Assembly (NCBI GenBank): GCA_016716675.1
Contig: JADJVG010000012.1
Location: 1 to 64,000, forward strand
Length of the DNA: 64,000 bases
Reading direction: 5' to 3'
DNA from: Hyphomicrobium sp.
Lineage (GTDB): Bacteria > Pseudomonadota > Alphaproteobacteria > Rhizobiales > Hyphomicrobiaceae
Below the pieces are notes generated by a model. It did not search any database. It was not told the origin of the DNA and was given only the letters and a program-made list of their open reading frames with translations. Of the stretch, positions 17,001-25,539 are shown piece after piece. Numbering within the stretch: position 1 is the first letter of the stretch; every line of letters begins with the position of its first letter. The position numbers and the translations under genes were made by a program.

Positions 17001-19981
17001 TGACGGGCCAGATCAATCGTCTGCCAAGTGGTGGCATCATCGATAGAAGCCGCGGAGTGCGCTTCACGTTTGATGGTATTGTCTATGACGGTCATCCCGG
17101 TGACACGCTGGCGTCAGCGCTGCTCGCCAATGGCGTCACGCTGACAGGGCGCTCGTTCAAGTATCACCGGCCGCGCGGCATTCTCAGTGCAGGCTCGGAA
17201 GAACCGAGCGCGCTTGTTGAGTTGCGCACGGGTGCACGGCGCGAAGCCAACACCAAGGCCACCATGGCCGAGGTTTTCGATGGCCTCGAATCCACCAGTC
17301 AGAATCGCTGGCCGTCGCTGCGCCTTGACCTGATGTCGGTCAACTCGCTGCTGTCGCCGATCTTCGTCGCCGGCTTCTACTATAAGACGTTCATGTGGCC
17401 TGCAGCGCTTTGGGAAAAGCTCTACGAGCCGGCGATCCGCCGGGCCGCGGGCTTGGGCCGCGCATCGCAGTCCGCAGACCCCGACACCTACGAAAAGGCA
17501 ACCGCGTTCTGCGACGTGCTCGTGATCGGCGGCGGACCTGCCGGTTTGACGGCCGCATTGAATGCCGGGCGTTCCGGTGCGCGCGTTATTGTGGCCGATG
17601 AGAACTTTGCACTCGGCGGTCGCGCCATTGACGATGCGGCAGAGATTGACGGCAAACCCGCCGCGCAGTGGGTTGCGGCGGCTGAAGGCGAACTGGCCGC
17701 AATGAAGAACGTCCGCATTATGCGGCGCACGACCGTATTCGGCACTTATGACGGCGGCACCTATGGTGGCGTCGAACGGGTCAGCGATCACCTTGCAACC
17801 CCGCCGGCTGGGATTCCGCGCCAGAGACTTTGGCACTTCATCGCCAAGCGCAGCGTGCTTGCTGCAGGTGCCACGGAACGTCCGATCGTATTCGGCAATA
17901 ACGACCGGCCGGGCGTGATGTTGGCAGGTGCCGTTCGCACGTACATCAACCGCTTCGGCGTGAAGCCGGGCCAGCGCGCTGTGGTCTTCGCAAACAATGA
18001 TTATGCTGCGAGCACAGTTACGACGCTGAAACGCGCAGGTGTTGAGGTCGCCGCGTTGGTCGATAGCCGTAACGCGCCGTCGAGCTACGTCAGTGGTATC
18101 GTCGGGGCCGCGGATGTGCGCTTGATCTCGGGAGCCGTCATCACAACCGTGAACGGCGGCCACAAGATCAAGAGCGTCAATGTTCGCACGGCAGATGGCC
18201 GTTCGATCAAGCTCGATTGCGATCTCGTCGCGATGTCGGGCGGATGGAATCCAAACATTCAGTTGAGCACGCACGTCGGCGGTAAGCCGGTGTGGGACGA
18301 TGTGATCTGCTCGTTCGTGCCCGGCACACTGCCGCCCGGCATGGTCGTCGCCGGCGCAGCCAGCGGTGCACTCGGATTGAAGGATGCGCTTGACGGTGGC
18401 GCGGCGAGCGGCGCATCGGCCGCGGGTGCGACTGGCCACAAACCGGCCGGTATCTCGGTGCCATCAGCGGTCAATGAGAGCGTCGCCATTTCGCCGCTCT
18501 GGCGCGTCGATGGCTGCACGGGCAAGTCGTTGGTCGATATGCAAAACGACGTGGCGTCGAGCGACATCGAGCTTTCTAATCGCGAAGGTTTCCGTTCGGT
18601 CGAACACTTGAAGCGCTACACGACCCTCGGCATGGCGACCGATCAAGGCCGCACCGCGAACGTCAACGCGCTCGCGATCATGGCGGAGCTGACGCAGAAG
18701 TCGATCCCGCAGACGGGTATGACGCTTGCGCGTCCGCCGTATTCTCCGGTCGCGATCGGTGCGCTTGCCGGACACCATCGCGGCAAGGAGTTCAAACCCT
18801 CGCGTCGTCCGCCGTCATATACTTGGACGAAGGAGAACGGCGGTAAATTCAATGAAACCGGACTCTGGTTGCGGCCGAGCCTTTACCCGAAATCGGGTGA
18901 AAGCGATTGGCTCGATACCGTGAAGCGCGAAGTGAATACGGTGCGCAGTTCGGTCGGCATCTGTGACGTCTCGACCCTCGGTAAGATCGACATTCAGGGC
19001 GCTGACGCGGCCTTGTTCCTGGATCGCGTTTACATGAACGGCATGAAGACGCTTGCGGTCGGCCGCTGCCGTTACGGCGGCATGATGCGCGAAGACGGCA
19101 TCCTGATGGATGACGGCACCGTGGCGCGTCTGGCTGAAAATCATTACTTCTTGACGACGACGACGGCGAACGCGGTCAAGGCCTCGCAGCACCTCGAACT
19201 TTGCCATCAGTGGCTGTGGCCGGAACTCGATGTGCAGATGATTTCTGCAACCGAGCAGTGGGCGCAGTATGCAGTGGCGGGTCCGAATTCGCGGGCGCTT
19301 CTCCAGAAGATCGTCGATCCGGAATTCGACATCACCGACAAGGGCTTCCCCTACCTACAGGTTGGCGGCATCACGGTTTGCGGCGGTATCAAAGCGCGGT
19401 TGTTCCGTCTCTCGTTCTCGGGTGAGCGGGCTTTCGAAATCGGTGTGCCAGCACGCTACGGCGACTCGCTGCTGCGCCGCTTGGTTGAGGCCGGCAAGGA
19501 ATTCGGCGCCTGCGTCTATGGCACGGAATCGCTCGGCGTCATGCGTATCGAGAAGGGCCACATTTCCGGGCCTGAATTGAACGGTACGTCAACTGCGCGT
19601 GATGTCGGTCTTGGCGGCATGGTTTCGACCAAGAAAGATTTCATCGGGCGCGTGCTCGGGGATCGCCCTGGTATCGCGGATCCGGATCGTCCGGCGCTCG
19701 TGGGATTGCGGCCCGTGGATCGCACGGCTCGCTTGAGATCAGGCTCGCACTTCCTGTCGCGCGATGCGAAGCCGACAGCCGAGAACGATGAAGGGTACAT
19801 GACGTCGGTCTGCTATTCGCCGACGGTTGGTCACTGGATCGCACTCGGGTTTTTGAAGCGCGGCCCCCAGCGTATGGGCGAAATCATTCGCGCTTACGAT
19901 CCAGTTCGTGGCGGCGATACCCTGGTTGAAGTGGTTTCGCCGTGCTTTGTCGATGCCGAGGGAGAAAAAGTGCGTGGCTAA
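17000..19981 (+). CDS. mgdC: N-methylglutamate dehydrogenase subunit C (SoxA-like)
   Basis: This large subunit (993 residues) resembles sarcosine oxidase alpha. An N-terminal ferredoxin-like domain ends near residue 75 (GRSFKYHRPRGILSAGSEEPSA). A dinucleotide domain begins with VIGGGPAGLTAA near residue 174, and a C-terminal GcvT-like folate-binding domain spans about 620-990. The last suggests that the methyl carbon leaves as methylene-tetrahydrofolate or formaldehyde. Length and domain order are complete, with no frame break. Confidence 0.93.
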   Translation: MTGQINRLPSGGIIDRSRGVRFTFDGIVYDGHPGDTLASALLANGVTLTGRSFKYHRPRGILSAGSEEPSALVELRTGARREANTKATMAEVFDGLESTSQNRWPSLRLDLMSVNSLLSPIFVAGFYYKTFMWPAALWEKLYEPAIRRAAGLGRASQSADPDTYEKATAFCDVLVIGGGPAGLTAALNAGRSGARVIVADENFALGGRAIDDAAEIDGKPAAQWVAAAEGELAAMKNVRIMRRTTVFGTYDGGTYGGVERVSDHLATPPAGIPRQRLWHFIAKRSVLAAGATERPIVFGNNDRPGVMLAGAVRTYINRFGVKPGQRAVVFANNDYAASTVTTLKRAGVEVAALVDSRNAPSSYVSGIVGAADVRLISGAVITTVNGGHKIKSVNVRTADGRSIKLDCDLVAMSGGWNPNIQLSTHVGGKPVWDDVICSFVPGTLPPGMVVAGAASGALGLKDALDGGAASGASAAGATGHKPAGISVPSAVNESVAISPLWRVDGCTGKSLVDMQNDVASSDIELSNREGFRSVEHLKRYTTLGMATDQGRTANVNALAIMAELTQKSIPQTGMTLARPPYSPVAIGALAGHHRGKEFKPSRRPPSYTWTKENGGKFNETGLWLRPSLYPKSGESDWLDTVKREVNTVRSSVGICDVSTLGKIDIQGADAALFLDRVYMNGMKTLAVGRCRYGGMMREDGILMDDGTVARLAENHYFLTTTTANAVKASQHLELCHQWLWPELDVQMISATEQWAQYAVAGPNSRALLQKIVDPEFDITDKGFPYLQVGGITVCGGIKARLFRLSFSGERAFEIGVPARYGDSLLRRLVEAGKEFGACVYGTESLGVMRIEKGHISGPELNGTSTARDVGLGGMVSTKKDFIGRVLGDRPGIADPDRPALVGLRPVDRTARLRSGSHFLSRDAKPTAENDEGYMTSVCYSPTVGHWIALGFLKRGPQRMGEIIRAYDPVRGGDTLVEVVSPCFVDAEGEKVRG

Positions 19982-20555
19982 ATCAACGCTGGCGGCGCAG
20001 TCCGCATTCACCGACCTCAAAACGTCGAAGCACGCCGCGCTGACGATCGAGGTGCTCGATGATCTGACAATGGCGAGCATCGCCAGCAGCAAAGGCAGGG
20101 CTGAAGAGGTCAAGGCCGCCATTCGCGCAGCCTATGGCGTCGAGCTTCCGACCACGCCGGAGCGTGTCACTGGAAAGGGCATCGCCTTCATCTGGCATGG
20201 CCCCGATCAGTGGATGGCGATCGCCGATCGCGGCGCAGGGATGCGCGATATCGAAGTTGAGTTGAAGCCCGTTCTGGCTGGTATTGCGGCCGTCGTCGAT
20301 CAGTCCGATGGCCGTGCTGTTGTGCGGCTGTCCGGTCCGCGCGTTCGCGATGTTCTTGCCAAAGGCGTCGGTATCGATCTTGATCCGCGCGCCTTCAAGA
20401 GCAACGGCGTTGCTATCACGCACGCCAGCCACATCGGCATCGTGCTCTGGCAGGTCAATGACGCGCCGGCTTACGAGATTGCGATGTTCCGCTCGTTCGC
20501 GGACAGTTTCGCCACTTGGCTGACGCATTCAGCCGCCGAATTCATCGGCCATTGA
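19974..20555 (+). CDS. mgdD: N-methylglutamate dehydrogenase subunit D (SoxG-like)
   Basis: This subunit (about 193 residues) resembles sarcosine oxidase gamma, which packs against the alpha subunit. KGIAFIWHGPDQWMAIADRG, DQSDGRAVVRLSGPRVRDVL and the late FRSFADSFATWL fit the family. The preferred start is GTG 19974, overlapping the mgdC stop by eight bases and preceded by GGGAGAAAAA. An in-frame ATG at 19953 is the alternative. It is the last gene of mgdABCD. Confidence 0.88.
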   Translation: MAKSTLAAQSAFTDLKTSKHAALTIEVLDDLTMASIASSKGRAEEVKAAIRAAYGVELPTTPERVTGKGIAFIWHGPDQWMAIADRGAGMRDIEVELKPVLAGIAAVVDQSDGRAVVRLSGPRVRDVLAKGVGIDLDPRAFKSNGVAITHASHIGIVLWQVNDAPAYEIAMFRSFADSFATWLTHSAAEFIGH

Positions 20556-20581
20556 ATTGCGTCGCGCTATCAACGCCGGGG

Positions 20582-21229
20582 CTACCGGCGCTGATAGATG
20601 ATGATCGAAAGATAGGTCGCCGGCAGCTTGATGAGCTTGTCGGGACCGTGAAGTTCCGCTGAATCGAACATAATTGAATCGCCGGCATCCAGCAGGTAGC
20701 TGCGATCGCCATGGGCGTACGAGATCTGCCCCGTTAGCATATAGATCAGTTCGATGCCTTCATGCCGGAACTCTGTGTAAGGCTCGGCGTCTTTATTCAA
20801 CGTGATGATGTAGGGCTCGACGGCTACATTGCCGCCAAGCGACTGGCCGAGCAGTTGGTAGTTGTGTCCGACCTTCGTGCCGCGCCGGCGGATCGCAACA
20901 CCTTCGCCCTTCTTGACATAGGAACAGCCGCGGCTGCCTTCGTAAGAGGCGAGCAGCATGGTCAGCGGCAGGTTGAGCGCAGACGACAGATACTGCAGCG
21001 TCGAGAGCGAGGGCGAGATCTGCCCATTCTCAATCTTCGACAACATGCCTGGTGAAATATCGGCGGCGGATGCCAGTTCCGATACCGTGAGACCTGCATG
21101 CTTGCGATAGTCGCGAACCTGCGAGCCGATAGCGTCTTCCAGCGAGCGCGAGATGATGTCCGGCGCGCCGGAGCCGGTGGTGAGCGACTTTGATTTTGCT
21201 GTGCCGCGCGTCTTCTTTGTTGGGGCCAT
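20582..21229 (-). CDS. XRE-family regulator with cupin sensor domain
   Basis: This 215-residue protein has a basic leader, an HTH_3 domain (about residues 34-88, with LTVSELASAADISPGMLSKIENG), and a C-terminal cupin (about 140-210, HEGIELIYMLTGQISYAHGD). Proteins of this build control amine and amino-acid degradation genes. It is convergent with mgdD. Its stop lies in an imperfect hairpin (20569-20595) that may end both transcripts. It faces the 0.85-kb gap ahead of the permease operon and is a plausible regulator of both. Confidence 0.87.
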   Translation of the reverse strand: MAPTKKTRGTAKSKSLTTGSGAPDIISRSLEDAIGSQVRDYRKHAGLTVSELASAADISPGMLSKIENGQISPSLSTLQYLSSALNLPLTMLLASYEGSRGCSYVKKGEGVAIRRRGTKVGHNYQLLGQSLGGNVAVEPYIITLNKDAEPYTEFRHEGIELIYMLTGQISYAHGDRSYLLDAGDSIMFDSAELHGPDKLIKLPATYLSIIIYQRR

Positions 21230-22085
21230 GACGTCCCTGTATTGCCAATATGTCTATGGAACTGCCGTATTAGGGTTGCAAACTGCATTCATGTATAGTG
21301 CGTAGACTGATCGTATCATCCGGCAGCGCCCCTATAACGCGCAGGCAATACGATGCCGGTCAATGGCGATCTTGAGATATTCGATCAACAACATATGTCG
21401 TCTAAAGAACAGTCAAGATTTTTGGCCTGAATGCAATATGCGAGGGTTAAGCGCAGGGCTGGCGATTTCTTCTGGATAATAGTTTTCCCCTGATAATGGA
21501 GTCCATTTGCGGTTGCTTATGTTGTGAGGAGCGCGTCTCTCCGAAGCATATTGCGATCATGTTTGATGCAATGCGGTGTGTGCGAGTATTCGAGGTGGCG
21601 CTGCTGTTGGGCAGTGTGATGGTCGTGCGATCATTGCAACGTGACGTGCAAGTTGCACAGCGTTTAAGCCCCTAAAGGCAATTACCTATTTACGATCTCG
21701 GCTTGCGTGCGAGCGCCGTAGCTCTCAGCTGCGATTCAGAGAAATAGCGACGCAATGATGCGACACGCCTCGCGATGTTGATCCATAATTTGCGTAAATT
21801 GGTTGCGTTGCGGTGGAGCCCAAGCGTGCGCAGAAAAAGGTTTCCTCTGACGAAAGATAATTGACAAACAGAGGTGGCTGCGACTTACTGTCCATGTGTG
21901 TGATACGCGTCAGATTGGCGGATTGCCTGCCTTTTTGGTGCGCATTGCTTCTCTGCCACGATGGCTGCCCGTTTCGGTGTCCTACCGCGGCAAAGCTCTT
22001 AAAAAATAATAATCGAACCAACAATCGGACCTGAGACGCGACCGCAAAAGAAATGTGGCGACGTTAAGGGAAGGGAAGGATCAAC
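21230..22085. promoter_or_regulatory. Long intergenic region ahead of the permease operon
   Basis: I find no convincing gene in 856 bases. The AT content is higher than in the neighbouring genes. It contains a 9-bp inverted repeat pair (GCAATATGC at 21433-21441, GCATATTGC at 21546-21554) and a 13-base palindrome near 21650. It probably carries promoters for the XRE gene and the permease operon. Confidence 0.45.
21634..21658. promoter_or_regulatory. Palindromic operator candidate with extra half-site
   Basis: GTGCAA-G-TTGCAC (21646-21658) is a perfect 13-base palindrome. A further TTGCAAC half-site starts 12 bases upstream. It lies between the XRE-cupin regulator and the operon it may control. 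No protein can be assigned to it from sequence alone. Confidence 0.4.
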
Positions 22086-22376
22086 ATGCATCCAACATCT
22101 AACGATCCACGCGTGGCGCGCCTATTCGGAGGTGACCGATTTTGGTCGTACTCCGCACTAGGCCTGCTCTGGCTTCTATACGCTTTCGTTTTCTATTCCA
22201 TACAGCCCTACATCCAAGACCCTAGAACGTTCTGGCTCTTGGCGGTCGGCGGGACGCTGGTACTGCTCTTCAATACGGCGTCAATCCTCGTGATGGTCTC
22301 GCATCTCAGCGAAGATCGCGAAGAGATTTACGGTCTCGATTTGTTTTATCTCGATGAACGTAAAAAATCCCAATAA
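22086..22376 (+). CDS. Small two-helix membrane protein, permease operon gene 1
   Basis: This is a 96-residue protein of no recognised family. A cytoplasmic-looking N-terminus is followed by two hydrophobic segments (about residues 20-40 and 48-70) and a charged tail (SEDREEIYGLDLFYLDERKK). The start is well supported by GGGAAGGGAAGGATCAAC before the ATG. It opens a four-gene operon ending in an APC permease, 17 bases before the next gene. The context suggests an accessory subunit; no enzymatic motif is present. Confidence 0.72.
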   Translation: MHPTSNDPRVARLFGGDRFWSYSALGLLWLLYAFVFYSIQPYIQDPRTFWLLAVGGTLVLLFNTASILVMVSHLSEDREEIYGLDLFYLDERKKSQ

Positions 22377-22393
22377 CCCGCTCGGAGGACATC

Positions 22394-22780
22394 ATGGCAA
22401 ATTCGCATTATGAGCCCCCGAAGCAATCGGTGGCTGGTCAACTCTTCGACAGTATCTTTCTACTCATCCTCGTTTTTGTTGCACTTTTTGCACCTCTCGA
22501 AATGGGACTTGCAGGTGGCGGCAAAACAGAACTCGCGGTGGCCGACAAAACCACCTGGGTTGGTCTTGGTCAGAATGCCGTTCAGCAGGCGCAATGGGAG
22601 AAGCTGGGTATGACGCCTGAGACGGCAGCCGGCATCATCACTTCGCGCTTCGATTACAGCTTTGACGTGACGGCGCTCATTATCACATTGGTCGTCGTCG
22701 TCGGATACTTCCTGTTGCTGTTCCGCTTCTCGAAGATCGAATACCGCGACGTCATCGAAGAACGCTTCGGCAAAAAATAG
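22394..22780 (+). CDS. Small bitopic/two-helix membrane protein, permease operon gene 2
   Basis: This is a 128-residue protein of no recognised family. It has a hydrophobic segment near 20-42, a roughly 50-residue extracytoplasmic region (GGGKTELAVADKTTWVGLG onward), a second transmembrane helix near 92-112 and a charged end (FSKIEYRDVIEERFGKK). Topology is therefore probably N-in, loop-out, C-in. A GGAGGACATC site precedes the ATG. It may be a periplasmic docking or gating element for the downstream permease. Confidence 0.73.
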   Translation: MANSHYEPPKQSVAGQLFDSIFLLILVFVALFAPLEMGLAGGGKTELAVADKTTWVGLGQNAVQQAQWEKLGMTPETAAGIITSRFDYSFDVTALIITLVVVVGYFLLLFRFSKIEYRDVIEERFGKK

Positions 22781-22790
22781 GAGAGGTGCA

Positions 22791-22976
22791 ATGTCAGCCT
22801 TCAAAATCCTTGAATATGTTGCCTGGGGCATCTCTTTGGTCCTCGGGTTGTGGATGTTTATCGACATGGTCAAAACCAATCGTGCGTATTCGGAAGAGTT
22901 TCTTACCTCCTCGAAGGAAGGTGAGATTCGTGATGCGCTCGTTATTGATCCGCCGCACCAAGGGGGGCACCTGTGA
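22791..22976 (+). CDS. Single-helix microprotein, permease operon gene 3
   Basis: This is a 61-residue protein with one hydrophobic segment (YVAWGISLVLGLWMFIDMV, about residues 9-27) and a soluble tail. A GGAGAGGTGC site precedes the ATG. Its stop overlaps the GTG start of the permease (GTGA), so the two are coupled. The size and context resemble small transporter-regulating subunits. No homologous family is recognised. Confidence 0.7.
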   Translation: MSAFKILEYVAWGISLVLGLWMFIDMVKTNRAYSEEFLTSSKEGEIRDALVIDPPHQGGHL

Positions 22977-24358
22977 GTCAAACAACAGCCGTACATGGCG
23001 AGAAGATCTCGCTACTCCGCGTTCTGGGTCCAGGTCATATCTGGGCGCTCGGCGTCGGCATCGTGCTCGTCGGCGAGTACATGGGATGGAACTTTGCAGT
23101 TGGTAAGGGTGGCGCACTGGCGGCATTGATTGCCTGCTGGTTTGCCGGCCTTCTCTATACGTGCGTTGCTATGATCGACTCGGAGGTGACCTCGACGGTC
23201 GCGGCCGCAGGTGGTCAATACGCACAGGCCAAGCATATCGTCGGGCCGGTGATGGCGTTCAACGTCGGCCTGTATCTCGTCTTTGCCTACACCATGCTCG
23301 AGGCCGCCAACGCGATCACGCTCGGCTATCTCGTGCAAACGGTCGGCACCATGGCGGGGTTTGAAGACGTCCACGACAAGCCGTTTATCGTTCTCACCAT
23401 CGTCTTCCTGGCATGGTTGAACTATCGCGGCGTCTACGCGACGTTGACATTCAACCTAGTGCTGACGGCTATCGCGTTCGTCGCCGTCATCATACTGTTT
23501 GCGGCGGTGAAACCGTGGAGCCACGAGCTTCTCAAGCATGGCGATCTCTTGACGGGATTACCATACGGGATGCTCGGCGTACTTGCGTCACTGCATTTCG
23601 GGCTCTGGTATTACCTCGGCATCGAGGGCACATGCCAAGCCGCTGAAGAAGTCCGATCGCCCGCTCGGTCGTTGCCGATGGGTACGATGACGGGCATCAT
23701 CACGCTGCTTCTGGCCGCGACCATGACTTGGTACATCTGCGCCGGGTTGATGCCCTGGGAGTATCTTGGCCAAGCTGTGACGCCACTGTTTGACGCCGCA
23801 CGTCTGACGGAATCGCAGCCGCTGATGGTGCTGCTGTTCATCGGTACGTGTTTCTCGACAATGGCTTCGGCGAATGGCTGCATCAACGACGCCTCGCGCG
23901 CTTGGTTCTCTATGGGCCGCGACCGCTATCTGCCGACATGGTTCGGGGCCGTTCACCCGACCAACCGCACGCCGTTCCGGTCCATCATGTTCTTGGTGCC
24001 GGTGGCTGTGGTGTTCGCGTACTTCGCGCCGCTGGATCAGGTGATCACCTTCTCGATCCTGTCGGGCCTGCTTGGGTACACGTACATGTCGTTCAACGTC
24101 ATCATGTTCCGCACCAAGTGGCCTTTGGATTCGATTAAGCGCGGGTATGTTCACCCGTTCCATCCGATCCCGGCTATCGTGCTGTTGTTGCTGTGCTCAC
24201 TGACTTACTTCGCAGTGTTCCTCGGCTACGGCACGCAGCTGGTCGCCATGATGGTGTTCTTTGCGGTTGCGTCTCTGTGGTTCCACTTCCACCGTTACAA
24301 GTTCGTCCGTCGTGGCGATCAGTTCACGATGGATTGGCCAAGGCCGCAAGGCTATTGA
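22973..24358 (+). CDS. APC-superfamily permease, ethanolamine-permease-like
   Basis: This 461-residue inner-membrane transporter has about 12 transmembrane segments. The consensus first-helix stretch ALGVGIVLVGEYMGWNFAVGKGG and the YYLGIEGTCQAAEEVRSPARSLPMG loop resemble ethanolamine/amine permeases of the APC superfamily. The start is GTG 22973, overlapping the stop of the preceding microgene. Close to the methylamine pathway, the simplest reading is a methylamine or related amine importer; amino acids are an alternative. A strong terminator hairpin follows. Confidence 0.85.
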   Translation: MSQTTAVHGEKISLLRVLGPGHIWALGVGIVLVGEYMGWNFAVGKGGALAALIACWFAGLLYTCVAMIDSEVTSTVAAAGGQYAQAKHIVGPVMAFNVGLYLVFAYTMLEAANAITLGYLVQTVGTMAGFEDVHDKPFIVLTIVFLAWLNYRGVYATLTFNLVLTAIAFVAVIILFAAVKPWSHELLKHGDLLTGLPYGMLGVLASLHFGLWYYLGIEGTCQAAEEVRSPARSLPMGTMTGIITLLLAATMTWYICAGLMPWEYLGQAVTPLFDAARLTESQPLMVLLFIGTCFSTMASANGCINDASRAWFSMGRDRYLPTWFGAVHPTNRTPFRSIMFLVPVAVVFAYFAPLDQVITFSILSGLLGYTYMSFNVIMFRTKWPLDSIKRGYVHPFHPIPAIVLLLLCSLTYFAVFLGYGTQLVAMMVFFAVASLWFHFHRYKFVRRGDQFTMDWPRPQGY

Positions 24359-24372
24359 TCGAACGATAACGG

Positions 24373-24404
24373 AAAGCGGCGGAACGGGATCGTTCCGCCG
24401 CTTT
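24373..24404 (+). terminator. Terminator of the permease operon
   Basis: A perfect 13-bp stem (AAAGCGGCGGAAC/GTTCCGCCGCTTT) with a 6-base loop begins 14 bases after the permease stop and is followed by ACTTTC. It is probably bidirectional in form, but no gene converges here. Confidence 0.75.
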
Positions 24405-24498
24405 ACTTTCGGAAGCGTTTGAACGTTGCCGTAAGCGGTGCTATGTCGCCGTCCCCACAGTATCAATTTTACGAAGTGGATGCTGACCTTTGATTACG

Positions 24499-25185
24499 AT
24501 GACGACTGCCGTCCTGCTCGTTGTTGGCCTCGTGACGGTCTCGTGGATCGCTATCCGTGATCACGGAGCCTTGCGCACGTCGCGCAGCAAGTTGTTCGAC
24601 GAATGCGCCGCGCTTCTGGATCAAAGCCAGGTCCGCCGTGGCGGTGATGACTTTCCAAGTGTCGATGGTTCGTGGCGGGGTTTTCGTGTCCACGCCAATC
24701 TCATTCCCGATACCATGACGATCCGTCGCCTGCCGCAGCTCTGGCTGTCGTTGACGCGCTTTGAAGCCCGGCCCGGCCTCGCTGAATTCGCGGTTCTCGT
24801 GCGCCCGTCAGGTACGGAATTTTATTCGCTGACCTCGCAGTTTGATCAGCGCCTTAAAACGCCACCGGGCTTTCCATCCGAAGTTCTTGTTCGCGGCAGC
24901 CGCCCCGAAGCACAACAGCTTCTCGATCAGGCGGCACCGCTGCTGGCAGAAATTCTCAGCGACCCTAAAGTCAAGGAAATCGGCGTGACCGCTAAAGGCA
25001 TACGCCTCGTGTGGCAAGCCAGCGAGGGGCGGCGCGGCGAGCATCTGCTATTGCGGCAATCGGTTTTTGACGACGCAAACGTTCGCGCGTCTGACTTCAC
25101 CACGCTCCTCGACGCGATGGATGCCATTAGCCAGGCGGTTGCTAGCCCGTCCGGTGTGGCCAGTCCGGAGAAGATGGCGTCATGA
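24499..25185 (+). CDS. Membrane-anchored protein of unknown function
   Basis: This 228-residue product has one N-terminal hydrophobic helix (AVLLVVGLVTVSWIAI) followed by a soluble alpha/beta-looking domain. No catalytic motif is recognised. TTG 24490 is an alternative start three codons upstream. The stop overlaps the next start (ATGA), so it forms a two-gene unit with another small membrane protein. Confidence 0.65.
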   Translation: MTTAVLLVVGLVTVSWIAIRDHGALRTSRSKLFDECAALLDQSQVRRGGDDFPSVDGSWRGFRVHANLIPDTMTIRRLPQLWLSLTRFEARPGLAEFAVLVRPSGTEFYSLTSQFDQRLKTPPGFPSEVLVRGSRPEAQQLLDQAAPLLAEILSDPKVKEIGVTAKGIRLVWQASEGRRGEHLLLRQSVFDDANVRASDFTTLLDAMDAISQAVASPSGVASPEKMAS

Positions 25186-25499
25186 AAACCGCAAAGTCCA
25201 GTTCCGCTCTGCAGACCGAGGCACCCGCTAAAATGCGCGCGCCGCTGAACCCATATATCGTTCTCGCACTCGCCGTTCTGGCTCCGGGTGCGGGCCATGT
25301 TGCCATCGGTCAGCCGTATCGCGGGCTCGGGTTCGCGTTTTTCGCGCTGCTGTTGGCGATGCTGTCGTGGCAAACGACGACGCCAGACCAGTCCTTCATC
25401 GGGCGGTCGGCGTTTGGCGTGTTCGTGTGGGCGCTGTCGATTCCAGATGCTTATAAGCTGGCGCGCATCCGCTACGAGGCGTGGCGCCGAAGCGCATAG
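25182..25499 (+). CDS. Small multi-helix membrane protein of unknown function
   Basis: This 105-residue protein has a hydrophilic N-terminal 20 residues and then two or three hydrophobic segments (PYIVLALAVLAPGAGHVAIG, FAFFALLLAMLSW and a weaker third). The GAGHVAIGQPYRG sequence recalls the small hydrophobic TM2-type family, but I cannot assign it firmly. It is coupled to the preceding gene by an ATGA overlap. Confidence 0.62.
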   Translation: MKTAKSSSALQTEAPAKMRAPLNPYIVLALAVLAPGAGHVAIGQPYRGLGFAFFALLLAMLSWQTTTPDQSFIGRSAFGVFVWALSIPDAYKLARIRYEAWRRSA

Positions 25500-25539
25500 A
25501 GGTGAGTGCGCCAAGGCGCGCGGCGCTTCAATCGGCTGG

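Noticed and set aside
21905..21950. Sigma-54-type -24/-12 promoter (TTGGTGCGCATTGC)
   Set aside because: The GG and GC are eight bases apart, not the required ten.
21725..22024. 99-residue minus-strand frame in the long gap
   Set aside because: It has no supporting ribosome binding site, no family features and an odd composition.
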